Of a stretch of DNA of 35,394 bases, positions 10,001-16,385 are shown piece after piece. Made by a program: the position numbers and the translations under genes. The notes under the pieces were generated by a model. That model was given only the letters and a program-made list of their open reading frames with translations, did no database searches and had not been told where the DNA came from. The stretch is from Methanobacteriota archaeon (lineage in GTDB: Archaea; Thermoplasmatota; Poseidoniia; Poseidoniales; Poseidoniaceae). Numbering within the stretch: position 1 is the first letter of the stretch; every line of letters starts with the position of its first letter. Location: the NCBI GenBank assembly GCA_011524855.1, contig WTJK01000061.1, positions 1-35,394 on the forward strand. Direction: 5' to 3'.

Positions 10001-12901
10001 CCACACAGGTGGGCGGCCGGCCAGCGCCAGGGCGCCCACGGCACTGAAGAAACTGGCAATGCCGCCTTGCTTGGGATGGTTGGTCATCATTGCCACGTGA
10101 GGCGTGCCTTCCAAAATCTGGGAAGCGAACATGGTCAAGGCCCGCTTGGGGCCGACCTCAAGGAACATGCGAGCACCAGCACCGTACATGGTTCGAATTT
10201 GTTCGGTCCATTCCACCGAGGACGCCATCTGCGGTGCAAGTTTCTCCAAGATGCTCGTTTTTGCATCCTCTCCTTTGGTTGGGTAAAAGGAACCGTCAAC
10301 GTTGGCCGTGATGGGGACGCTTGGCCATCGAATCTCGAGCCCTTCGAGGAAACGGCGCAAGGGTTCGTTCGCCGGCGCCACGATTCGGGAGTGGAAAGCA
10401 TGCGATGTGGCCAACGGCACACAATTGAATCCCTTCGCTTCGAAGGCCGCCATCGCCGCTTTAACCGGTGCGGTCTCGCCTGCGATGACGGTCATCTTGG
10501 GGGAATTCTTGTTGGCGGCGATCACGTAACCTTCGGTGGCGTCGAGTACCTTCTCCACCTCGTCGTAGGGTGCCGTGACGCTCGCCATGAGGCCTTGGTC
10601 ATCGATTTCGACCGACCCCATTTCGGTGCCGCGAGCGGCAGCGGCGCGCAAGGCACCGTCCATGTCCAAAATGCCTGAAGCCATCAGTGCCGCATATTCG
10701 CCAAGCGAATGCCCGGCGACCATGTCGGGCTGGTATCCAAAGGTGTTCAGCGTCCGCTCGATGGCCAGGTCGGCCGTCAGCATGGCGGGTTGCGTGTATT
10801 CGGTTTGCTTCAGTTTGTGCTCGGCTTCCATCCGCTCGTCCTTGGACAAGGCCGTACGAAGAACAAAACTCGAGAGGGTCTCACCGTCCAGCACCTCCAC
10901 CATGGTTTCATCGGCTTGGTCCCAGACCTGCTGTGCTGCGGAAAAACGCTGGACGAGATCCACCGTCATCCCGACGTATTGGCTGCCCTGCCCCGGGTAC
11001 ATGTGGGCAACCTTGGCTTCGTTGGGAAGCGGTGGTTGGTCCGTGATCATGACGCCTTGCGCCTGCAGGAAGCCCCACTTCTCCGGGTCATGCATCGCCT
11101 TGGAAGCCAAACCCTGTCGCTTGATGAACTCCTCCCATGTCGTCGCAACCACGGCCATGCGGACCGGTGCGGCGGCATCGAAACCGGCACTCCATCGCTG
11201 AAGTTCACTGGACAGCCGTCGGCCACGGGGGTCGTCGTCGAACAACGGACCGGAGGTGTCCACTGCCATCAGCGCCGATTCAAGCTCGGCCAAGGAACCT
11301 CCGGAAAGCAACAACACACCGCCTTCCAGCGCCTTCAAGGCTTCATGAGAGAGCGAGGGCGAAGCAGACCCGTCCAACACGGAAGGTGCAGCAGGAGCGG
11401 CTGCGTACGCCCGCCAGCGTTGTTCCCAGGCCTGAGCCAGCGGCGCATGGATGTCGGGTTCATACCCCTCTAGCGCCACGTGGAAGTTCGTCCCACCGAA
11501 GCCAAAGGCGGAGACACCGGCTCGGCGAGGATGGTCTTCGGGGCGAGGCCATTCACGAGCCTCTGTTGGGACGAAGAAGGGGATGTTCGACCAGTCCACG
11601 GTGGGGTTGGGGGTTTGGAAATTGGCGCTCGGAGGGATGGTGCGATGGTGAAGCGCCATCACCGTCTTCATGATGCCAGCAATACCGGCCGCTGCCTTGA
11701 GGTGTCCAATCTGCGATTTGATGGAGCCCACGGCCACTTGACCCGTGCCCTCTACGTCGGTCCACAGCCTTGACAGCGTGGCCAATTCGGTGGCGTCACC
11801 GACTTTGGTGGACGTACCGTGGGCTTCCACCAATTCAACCGTGGAAGCCGGGTACCCGGCTTGGCTGTAGGCACGTGCAATCGCTTGGATCTGGCCGCGC
11901 TGGCTCGGGGCTGTGATGCCTTTGCCGCGCCCGTCGGAAGAACCGCCCACGCCGCGAATCACGGCGTAAATTTCGTCGTCATCGTTGATAGCGTCACTGA
12001 GACGCTTCAGCAACAACACACCGGCGCCTTCGCCCATGACGAACCCGTTCGCACGAGCATCAAACGGCGAGGAGTGGGTCGGCGAAAGTGCGCCGATGGC
12101 AGAGAATTTTGCAAACGTCGCTGGGTCCATGGTCCGGTCGGTTGCCCCAGCGAGCATGGCGTCCACCTGGCGGGTTTGAAGCAAACGGCAGGCGTCGAGC
12201 ACGGCCGCCATGGAGGACGCACAGGCAGCGTCCATGGCGTGGTTAGGCCCTTGGAGGTCGAGCAGGTTGGCCACCCGTCCCGAAACGACGTTGGCCAATT
12301 CGCCTGGCATCGTGTCCTCGTTGATGCGGGGCGTGCCGTCGATGACGGCATCAACGAACCCGTCCAACGAAGTGGCTGGCATGCCGTGGTCCGCAGCCAG
12401 CGCCCGTGTGTGATCCGACCAGACGCGAATGTTCGAGAGGTTGCGGTTCTCACCGCCCAAAGCGTTGGCAAACACCACGCCGGCTTTGCTTCGATCCAAG
12501 GGTTTCCCGTCAGCACCGTAACCTGCGTGGTCCAACGCATCGGCCGAGACCGTGACCGCCCAAAGCTGGCAGGGATCGATTTGCGGCAACGTGCCGGGAG
12601 GTTGTCGCCAACGCTTCCAATCAAACGCATCGTCGTGGACAACAGCACCGATCTTCGCGTAGGTTCGCCCTTCCGTGTGTTGGCCAGGACCCCCTTCTTT
12701 CCAAAAATGGTCCACCGGACCGGGCCATCGCCCGTCGGGCAACTCGGCGATGCTGACCTTGGCATCGAGGATGTTCTGCCAGAACGCCTCAATGGAGGGC
12801 GCATCGGGCATCAGGGCGCCCAGCCCCACCACTGCAATGGGTTCAAACGGCCCTTGTTCAAGTCCTTCGCATGGTTTTCCGTCATCGGTGGTCAAACGCA
12901 T
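4070..12901 (-). CDS. Iterative type I fatty acid/polyketide synthase (KS-AT-degenerate ACP-KS-3xACP-KR-DH)
   Basis: The 2943-residue multidomain enzyme starts at ATG 12901 behind a GGTGAG site. Domains in order: KS1 (about 18-450; Cys227 in DAACASS, His361 in EAHGTST, His400 in GHLKAAAG); AT (about 625-930; Ser732 in GHSLGE and HAFH with His837, the malonyl-CoA pattern); a degenerate ACP-like segment (about 1030-1095); KS2 (about 1140-1625; Cys1357 in ACASATA, His1505 in SHETYTP, His1545 in TGHPMA); three ACP repeats (1714-2039); KR (about 2075-2570; SGGGSGVT cofactor loop, Ser2502, Tyr2515); DH (about 2590-2940; His2657 in HAINGVPYHP, Glu2851/Gln2855 in the second half). There is no enoyl reductase or thioesterase domain; a FabI homologue is the preceding gene, 9 nt away. 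One AT serving two KS and tandem ACPs resembles PUFA-synthase logic (PfaA), but this order is not PfaA. The product is probably a reduced acyl chain; its length is unknown. Confidence 0.95.
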   Translation of the reverse strand: MRLTTDDGKPCEGLEQGPFEPIAVVGLGALMPDAPSIEAFWQNILDAKVSIAELPDGRWPGPVDHFWKEGGPGQHTEGRTYAKIGAVVHDDAFDWKRWRQPPGTLPQIDPCQLWAVTVSADALDHAGYGADGKPLDRSKAGVVFANALGGENRNLSNIRVWSDHTRALAADHGMPATSLDGFVDAVIDGTPRINEDTMPGELANVVSGRVANLLDLQGPNHAMDAACASSMAAVLDACRLLQTRQVDAMLAGATDRTMDPATFAKFSAIGALSPTHSSPFDARANGFVMGEGAGVLLLKRLSDAINDDDEIYAVIRGVGGSSDGRGKGITAPSQRGQIQAIARAYSQAGYPASTVELVEAHGTSTKVGDATELATLSRLWTDVEGTGQVAVGSIKSQIGHLKAAAGIAGIMKTVMALHHRTIPPSANFQTPNPTVDWSNIPFFVPTEAREWPRPEDHPRRAGVSAFGFGGTNFHVALEGYEPDIHAPLAQAWEQRWRAYAAAPAAPSVLDGSASPSLSHEALKALEGGVLLLSGGSLAELESALMAVDTSGPLFDDDPRGRRLSSELQRWSAGFDAAAPVRMAVVATTWEEFIKRQGLASKAMHDPEKWGFLQAQGVMITDQPPLPNEAKVAHMYPGQGSQYVGMTVDLVQRFSAAQQVWDQADETMVEVLDGETLSSFVLRTALSKDERMEAEHKLKQTEYTQPAMLTADLAIERTLNTFGYQPDMVAGHSLGEYAALMASGILDMDGALRAAAARGTEMGSVEIDDQGLMASVTAPYDEVEKVLDATEGYVIAANKNSPKMTVIAGETAPVKAAMAAFEAKGFNCVPLATSHAFHSRIVAPANEPLRRFLEGLEIRWPSVPITANVDGSFYPTKGEDAKTSILEKLAPQMASSVEWTEQIRTMYGAGARMFLEVGPKRALTMFASQILEGTPHVAMMTNHPKQGGIASFFSAVGALALAGRPPVWPAMDSPALSEAFRAGPVEAHQAAPMQSSASSAERESLLSRARPLPSSSTAPVATAAMTAPVVGGPAADDPFLQHKAIQAYVGDRIAVFSGYPASFCHGNVHLQSGLGLTPANVQSVIATLRSEASVDASVDPNAAVTADDLVRWVKQAPAGWMPRSRLVNAPAAVGSTTSVAPAAGHRRDADPYVVTGVSLGLPGMDRVFSEDAFERLVRGETCLSEVSDEYKQRLLDKNLVRLIKGRDGSVNMEPATAFGDIPQLAGLKGAFDLAEEFGVDPKAILAWDISTQLSVAAGLLALRDAGIPLTPVEQVGKGGLRLIRKWEVPQIQRERTGIVFSSCFPGLQMAKAHAKNNGDDGEGRFDRRYLFQTLNMGHSQFAQFTGIRGPNTTINLACASATAAFGVAEDWLDADRVDRVIIISGDDVTGDDLWEWIAGGFAASGAAATGNVVEETALPFDRRRNGLVLGMGAAAFVVERHSEAAQRGVQPIAEFLGSTTANSAYHGTRLDVDHVSQVVDGFIERMERRWGLDRHDIAPNTAFFSHETYTPARGGSAQSEVKALRDTFGKSTDQLVIANTKGFTGHPMAVGIEDASMLYGLLTQRIPPIANHKEQDPELGNLNLSKGGHYPNVEYGLRFAAGFGSQIALSLLRRWPVEGERIDGQRLLAWVRSLAGTDDVVFRVLQNKLVTYVRGEDNLHGGVQGEAYAPTQSWEGLPSAVEAEPASAPEVVAETVPPVPPAAPAAPATAPAPVNDEAMVATVIDVVVNHTGYPADFVELDQDLEGELGIDTVKQAEIMADIRERFGLPVDEDFVLADYPTLNHMIGYIQRMTGGSPAAAAAAPSAAAQPAPPAQAPAAPVAPVAPSAAPVAASAPVSDDAMVATVVEVVVHHTGYPADFIELDQDLEGELGIDTVKQAEIMADIRDRFSLPVDEDFVLADHPTLNHMMGYIQRMKGGQPAPAASPVSEAAAPAPAPPTAPTPVPGPPAQGTVEPASAGNHPDIESVLIEVVVAHTGYPADFIEMDQDLEGELGIDTVKQAEIMGEIRDRFSLPVDDHFVLADHPTLNHFTAYIVRMQGGEAADEGADNPTPVKDADTDGATTNNGLHVDGTRRWQVEIEPCHGVRSELKLNGTVLVTDDGWGIAEAVCQRLAAQGLDSVRIGFESKVRDPSEMNEGGRRVLRADPGNPDHSAWIGGQMADTRLAGLIHLAPLKLASERWAEDTLPSSQVDLAAQGWFGLLKAMGERLVDGEGLVASVTALDGRHGNNGHRFNALQAGASGITKSYAFERPHLRCRALDLHPDTVLDHEAAAEAVLDDLLLLDGEVEVGLDRDGRRWAMVAFAEDLEQEREPLMSDDVWLVSGGGSGVTAASIIGVATASPNAGAQFHLLGRSPLIDATADWLDWDEAALNEEKNALRQRMVDATSDGKVTMVQWNRAWQAFTRSLDVHRTLAAIEASGNAAMYHVADVMDGDRLADIGGSLGAPITGIVHGAGLEDSKLVKDKGHDVFDRVVRVKVDGWRSLMGAVKASGADHPRFACSFTSVAGRFGNGGQTDYAAANGILDAEMARLTAAGDCRAVAIGWTGWRDVGMATRGSIEAVFAAAGIETLAVADGVNLFVDEALRGGKRRVLGCGSLGVMDRFGSFREAPVKLPPAMAAVIADPARFPFIDRVLDLEPEHRLVGQCTLSEADHPFLTDHAINGVPYHPGVMALEMFAQHALLLQPSTCLAGFEDVAFGLPVKLVKGPFTVRVEAVVEREEGELVWVRCHLVSDLSNSKGEVFGQREHHTALVRLVRKSDDLRPFLEEEVAALPSVGVPAAGQHLHPASFIYDRYFHGPRFQSHGGVLRGVGSSEQPGIDGVALMRHQLPEPQQFSMELEAASVLLESLPMLIEAGFQNAGLVAMERLGLSSLPVGIEWSTMLRVPEANEALRLRSIMLGEEDDGVTVHDAVVVGDDDAPVLALRGLRLKAMAPVDEAQRFTLDRS
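6785..7762 (-). repeat. Three tandem acyl carrier protein repeats with Ala/Pro-rich linkers
   Basis: Inside the synthase, three near-identical units of about 80 residues (1714-1794, 1837-1917 and 1959-2039) are spaced about 122 residues apart. Each carries HTGYPADF, LDQDLEGELGIDTVKQ (MDQ in the third) and a YPTLNH or HPTLNH end. Linkers are rich in Ala and Pro, typical of flexible tethers between carrier domains. The residue expected to hold phosphopantetheine is Thr in all three (Thr1751, Thr1874, Thr1996; codons ACG, ACG, ACC). High mutual identity suggests internal duplication with ongoing homogenisation. Tandem ACPs are a known way for PUFA-type synthases to raise flux. Confidence 0.9.
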
Positions 12902-12904
12902 CGT

Positions 12905-12910
12905 CTCACC
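12905..12910 (-). promoter_or_regulatory. Shine-Dalgarno site of the synthase gene
   Basis: GGTGAG on the minus strand lies in the 9-nt gap between the reductase stop (12911) and the synthase ATG (12901). It fixes the synthase start and supports co-transcription of the two genes. Confidence 0.7.
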
Positions 12911-13711
12911 TCAGTTCATGATGCTCTCTGGCACCATCGTGATCGAATAGCCCGCATCCACGTGGATGCATTGTCCCGTGACGCCCGCCGAGAGCGGACT
13001 CGCCAGCCACAGTGTGGTGCCGGCCACGTCCTCCTGACTCACGTTTCGGCGCAACGGCGCGTTGGCCTCGACATGGTCAAGGATGCGATCAAAACCAGGA
13101 ATCCCGCTCGCAGCGATCGTGCGGATCGGACCCGAAGAGATGGCGTTGATGCGGTGACCCTCGGGACCCAGGTGGCAAGCCAATTCCCTTGTCCAGCACT
13201 CAAGGGCAGCTTTGGCCATGGACATGATACCGTAACTTGGGACAAACCGGGTGCTTGCTGCGTAGGTCAGGGTGATGGTGGACGACCCTGGATTCAGGTA
13301 CGGCAGCGCATGCTTGAGGCACCGCTGCAAGGAATTGGCCGAGATGGTCATGGCGGTGTTGATGTCCTCGTCTTCCACGAAGAGCACGGGCCGGTCAAAG
13401 CATGAACGTGGAGCAAAACCAATGGCGTGGACGAGGATGTCAGCTTTTTTCCCTGGATGATCGGCGGCGAAGGCCGTGAAGAATTCCTTGGTGGTGGCGT
13501 CCGCGGCCACATCGAGGGGGTAGAAGCCAGCGATGGCCGGGAGCTCATCTTTCAGTTTGAAGACGCGACTCATGAACCGCTTCTGATAACCCAAGTACAG
13601 GGTCACGCCCGAAGCAGCCAGGTGCTTGCAGATGGCCCAAGCGATGGAATCCTCGCTGGCGACTCCAAAAACAAAGGCCGTTTTCCCTTGAAGACCGAGC
13701 ATCAACGCCAC
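12911..13711 (-). CDS. fabI: Enoyl-[ACP] reductase, FabI type
   Basis: This is an NAD(P)H-dependent short-chain-fold enoyl reductase that would saturate the trans-2-enoyl intermediate in fatty acid elongation. It is 266 residues from GTG 13711, or 263 from ATG 13702, and the start is unresolved. FabI-specific signs are clear: the N-terminal GVASEDSIAWAI cofactor loop, the active-site pattern Tyr150 / Tyr160 / Lys167 with the 10- and 7-residue spacing of bacterial FabI, RINAISSGPIRTIAASGI with the substrate-loop signature, and a DAGYSI end. It is the first gene of the operon, so it probably supplies in trans the enoyl reductase missing from the synthase. PUFA synthase clusters normally use the unrelated flavoprotein PfaD for this step, so FabI here points toward saturated chains. 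Confidence 0.93.
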   Translation of the reverse strand: MALMLGLQGKTAFVFGVASEDSIAWAICKHLAASGVTLYLGYQKRFMSRVFKLKDELPAIAGFYPLDVAADATTKEFFTAFAADHPGKKADILVHAIGFAPRSCFDRPVLFVEDEDINTAMTISANSLQRCLKHALPYLNPGSSTITLTYAASTRFVPSYGIMSMAKAALECWTRELACHLGPEGHRINAISSGPIRTIAASGIPGFDRILDHVEANAPLRRNVSQEDVAGTTLWLASPLSAGVTGQCIHVDAGYSITMVPESIMN

Positions 13712-13721
13712 ACCCTATCAA

Positions 13722-13737
13722 GTGTAGTGCGCTACAC
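13722..13737. promoter_or_regulatory. Inverted repeat before the lipid operon, possible operator
   Basis: GTGTAG (13722-13727) and CTACAC (13732-13737) form perfect 6-bp arms around TGCG, 11 nt before the GTG and 20 nt before the ATG start of the reductase gene. The site lies in the only sizeable gap (97 nt) upstream of the operon. It is placed where a repressor of the operon could bind or a short RNA hairpin could affect translation. No convincing TATA box was found nearby, so the role is uncertain. Confidence 0.35.
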
Positions 13738-13807
13738 CGAGCCTTTGAGTGTTTTGACCAAAAGAGCGGGACGGCGCCCCAATTCCACCTTCGAGATTGA
13801 CGCCGAT

Positions 13808-14875
13808 TCAAAGGTCGGCAAAGACATCGTCGAAATCGTCGTCAAGGTCGTCATCGAGGTCGTCCAAATCATCGAAGTCAAACTCGTCTTCTTCCGGGTC
13901 ATCGTCCGGCAGGTTCACGGTCGGCATCACCATCGGCTGAGCGTTGGCTTTGTTGCGAAGAATACGAGCCATGGCCACCAGCAACACCAGGCCGAACAGC
14001 ACCGCACCTGCGATGCCACCGTAGAGCACGAGGTCGTCCTTGCTGACCTCTTCGAGACCACCGCCCAAGGCGTTGGATTCGCTGGCGGCTTCGAGCTGGA
14101 TCGAGATGGACATTTCACTGACTTGGGCGTCTGCGTCGTTGCCGCTGCTGGCTTGGAACACCACTTGGTGACGCGTGCCCTCGGCAATGTCGGAGGGGGA
14201 GCGAATGACGAGTTCTTTGAGCGTGGACGTACCGCCTTCGTCCACGTTTTCTGACACGAACACACCGCTGGGGAAGGTGAAACCGAGGGCTTGGAGTTCA
14301 TCGGCGTTGACGATGTCCACACGAATGTTGTCTCGGTCGTTGCCGTTGTTGCTGAACTGGAACGCCACCTTCGTTTCTTCACCTTCACTCAGGGTGCGGG
14401 TGCTGGTGTCACCGATGTCCAAATCGACCATACCAAAGGCAGCGATGTTCAAATCCCCGCTGACCGACGCATTGGAAGCCAACTGTTCCGGCCAGGTGAG
14501 CATTCCAACGTTGGTCACGGTCGCCGTGAGCGTGAAGCCCCACGATTCGGTAGCGGAAAGGCGCTTCACACCGTTGAAACTCACGGTGAAATCTTCTTCC
14601 TCACCCGCTGCAAGTGTAAACGAATCTTCCGAGAGCAGCATGTCAACCTGCGTCCCCTCCCATTCCTTCTCCACCGTGATGGTCTCCTCGAGCGATGAAG
14701 GGTTCGTCACGGTGCAGGTGATCTCCACCGTTGGGGTGTTCAACGGATGCACGTCCATTTCGGGTTGCTTTTCATCGCAGTCGATCTCAACACCCGGCAA
14801 GGATTGTGCTTGGGCAGCCATGGGAAGCGTGGCCAAGGTGAGGAGCATCACCAACCCCAACGCACTTCGCATCAT
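13808..14875 (-). CDS. Secreted, C-terminally anchored protein with beta-sandwich repeats and acidic tail
   Basis: I chose ATG 14875 because a GGCGGAG site precedes it; upstream in-frame starts at 14914 and 14932 lack one. The 355-residue product begins with a signal peptide (MMRSALGLVMLLTLATLPMA, cleavage near AQAQS). Two extracellular segments follow that read like CARDB/NEW3-type beta-sandwich domains (ITCTVTNPSSLEETITV; VAFQFSNNGNDRDNIRVDI). A single membrane helix (about 282-306, GGIAGAVLFGLVLLVAMARIL) precedes a very acidic cytoplasmic tail of about 45 residues, mostly Asp and Glu. The function is unknown; it may be a cell-surface structural or scaffold protein. It lies 97 nt upstream of the reductase gene on the same strand and might share transcription with the operon. 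Confidence 0.7.
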   Translation of the reverse strand: MMRSALGLVMLLTLATLPMAAQAQSLPGVEIDCDEKQPEMDVHPLNTPTVEITCTVTNPSSLEETITVEKEWEGTQVDMLLSEDSFTLAAGEEEDFTVSFNGVKRLSATESWGFTLTATVTNVGMLTWPEQLASNASVSGDLNIAAFGMVDLDIGDTSTRTLSEGEETKVAFQFSNNGNDRDNIRVDIVNADELQALGFTFPSGVFVSENVDEGGTSTLKELVIRSPSDIAEGTRHQVVFQASSGNDADAQVSEMSISIQLEAASESNALGGGLEEVSKDDLVLYGGIAGAVLFGLVLLVAMARILRNKANAQPMVMPTVNLPDDDPEEDEFDFDDLDDLDDDLDDDFDDVFADL

Positions 14876-14950
14876 GAGACTCCGCCCTGATGTGTGGTGA
14901 GCATCCTCTTTCATGAATGTGCTGACGCACATGCTCGTAGCGAAGCGGGG

Positions 14951-15832
14951 TCACGGTGCCGGCGTTGCTTCACCGTACAAGCGAAGCGGAAGGTCGTGGT
15001 GGGTATCCCACATGATGGATTCATCCAGACCGGCTTCGAGGAGTTGTCGCGTACGCTTCGGAACCGTTTTCGGTCCGAGAACGGCCCCCGGTCGGCGAAG
15101 GTCGTCCATGTAATCCGTTTCGAGGAAGAACCCGTGGGTTCGCCGCTCAACCGACGCCATGATGGCGTCCACCGACCCCTTTCCGGCCAGCACGCTTGGC
15201 GTCAAACCGTGCGTGTAAGCACCGTCGATGTTGGGTGGCGAGTAATGCCGGATCAGCATGTCAAGCGCCATGCCCTGGCGCCGAGCACGCATGGCCAAAT
15301 CCCCGTAGGTCTCGTCGGATTCCCCTTCCACATGCAGCTGGAGCGGAAATCCTCCTTGGGCTGCCATGTGCATGGTTTCCTCAAGGAGTTCGTTGGACAA
15401 CGCCCACACCTCATCGGACACGGGCCAATGCGGGCGGCCCACCTCACCGATGGCATGGGCTTCGCCCTCCTCGAGAAAAGCCACGGCGGCTTCGATGGAG
15501 GCACGGTAGTTCTCCACCGCCCGTTCTTTCCCTTGGTCACCGTCTTCGTTCACCCACCGTTCGAACTGATGTGCGAACGCTGCAGGGTGTGGGCCCAGGA
15601 CCACCCGGGTTGACAACCCGACCTCACTGCGCACCGAAGCGGCCATGGCGACCGTATCGGCGTACGCTTCCCGATGCCCCTCCAACGTGGTTGGAGGAGC
15701 AGAAAAATCAGGGCAGTGGACAAGCACCACGTGCGTTCCTCCCGTACGTTGGAAGTCCCGAGCGGCATCAAGAAACCGACCTTGACGGTTGAGATGGAAG
15801 TGGTTGTCCATGATGGGACCGTCGTAGACCAT
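14951..15832 (-). CDS. TatD-like metal-dependent hydrolase
   Basis: The 293-residue protein of the amidohydrolase/TatD superfamily starts at ATG 15832 behind a GGGTGA site (15836-15841), 9 nt after the TBP-like gene's stop. Metal-ligand motifs appear in the expected order: DNHFHLN near the N terminus (HxH), GEVGRPHW (Glu), LQLHVEGE (His), IRHYSPP (His) and ETDYMDD (Asp). TatD-family enzymes are metal-dependent phosphodiesterases or DNases, but archaeal members of this branch are poorly characterised, so the substrate is open. Its tight coupling to the TBP-like gene suggests a shared process, perhaps nucleic acid metabolism. Confidence 0.8.
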   Translation of the reverse strand: MVYDGPIMDNHFHLNRQGRFLDAARDFQRTGGTHVVLVHCPDFSAPPTTLEGHREAYADTVAMAASVRSEVGLSTRVVLGPHPAAFAHQFERWVNEDGDQGKERAVENYRASIEAAVAFLEEGEAHAIGEVGRPHWPVSDEVWALSNELLEETMHMAAQGGFPLQLHVEGESDETYGDLAMRARRQGMALDMLIRHYSPPNIDGAYTHGLTPSVLAGKGSVDAIMASVERRTHGFFLETDYMDDLRRPGAVLGPKTVPKRTRQLLEAGLDESIMWDTHHDLPLRLYGEATPAP

Positions 15833-15841
15833 GTTTCACCC

Positions 15842-16384
15842 TCAAGCCTCGTCGACGAAGTACCCGCGCTCCTCGAACACACCTCGCCAGTGAACGGCGG
15901 CCATGGCGACCATGTTGGCGTGACGGGCATCGGCAACGACACAGCGACCGTTGGGCCACATTTGCAAGGTGAGGCTGTGACGTTGGTCGTGAAGGGTGGT
16001 GCAGCCCAGCCGGTCATCGTACTCCGTTGTGGCAGAGGGCAACTCACCTGCAATGGCTTGGAGGTTCAAGCCGCGTTGGAACTGGAAGGAGGCAACAACA
16101 GGACCCATCTCGGCTTCAAGGCCTCCATCGTCCCGTCCCAATCGGAGCAAGAGTTCCTTCGCAGCAGCCCGAGCAGCTTCGATGCGGTGGGTGCCGTGAA
16201 CCACGATGCGGCCTTCCTTGTCGATGACCAACGTCGCACGGGGTCGGTCCATGGCCTTGATGACGACGCCGCTGTTGCGTTGGCCTCCCAGTTCGTTGAC
16301 CACTTGCTCGGGATCAACCGGTTCAGGACACACAAATCGCACCAGGAGGTTCTCCACGCGAACGTCGACCGTACCGGTGCCCAT
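15842..16384 (-). CDS. Divergent TBP-fold protein (TATA-binding protein-like)
   Basis: The start is ATG 16384, one base after the upstream stop and 6 nt from a strong GGAGGAGG site. The 180-residue product matches the length of archaeal TBP. Two repeats are visible. The first (about 7-85) runs VDVRVENLL... GVVIKAMDRPRATLVI... GRIVVHGTHRIEAAR, closely tracking TBP's N-x-V ... G-x-x-x-R-L-x-x-P-x-A ... SGK-x-V-x-T-G pattern. The second (about 92-175) starts VVASFQFQRGLNLQAIA and has NGRCVVADAR. The DNA-kinking Phe residues of genuine TBP appear absent: FPG positions read NSG and LGC, and the second pair reads IDKEG and MWPNG. It is therefore probably not the housekeeping TBP but a paralogue with altered or no TATA binding. 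The fold call was made by eye. Confidence 0.6.
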   Translation of the reverse strand: MGTGTVDVRVENLLVRFVCPEPVDPEQVVNELGGQRNSGVVIKAMDRPRATLVIDKEGRIVVHGTHRIEAARAAAKELLLRLGRDDGGLEAEMGPVVASFQFQRGLNLQAIAGELPSATTEYDDRLGCTTLHDQRHSLTLQMWPNGRCVVADARHANMVAMAAVHWRGVFEERGYFVDEA

Positions 16385-16385
16385 G

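Noticed and set aside
4070-12901. Assignment of the synthase as a true PfaA PUFA synthase
   Set aside because: PfaA lacks a second KS and a C-terminal DH. No PfaB, PfaC or PfaD homologue is present, and enoyl reduction is by a FabI homologue. The relationship is only in general logic (tandem ACPs, bipartite KR).
11819-13405. Open frame of 528 codons on the plus strand spanning the KS1 region and the fabI gene
   Set aside because: It crosses two well-supported minus-strand genes, including catalytic motifs of KS1 and FabI, and shows no domain of its own.
3292-13711. Recent horizontal transfer of the lipid operon judged by base composition
   Set aside because: By eye the GC content and codon use match the flanking genes, and no mobility genes or flanking repeats are present. 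Older transfer from bacteria remains possible but cannot be shown from composition.
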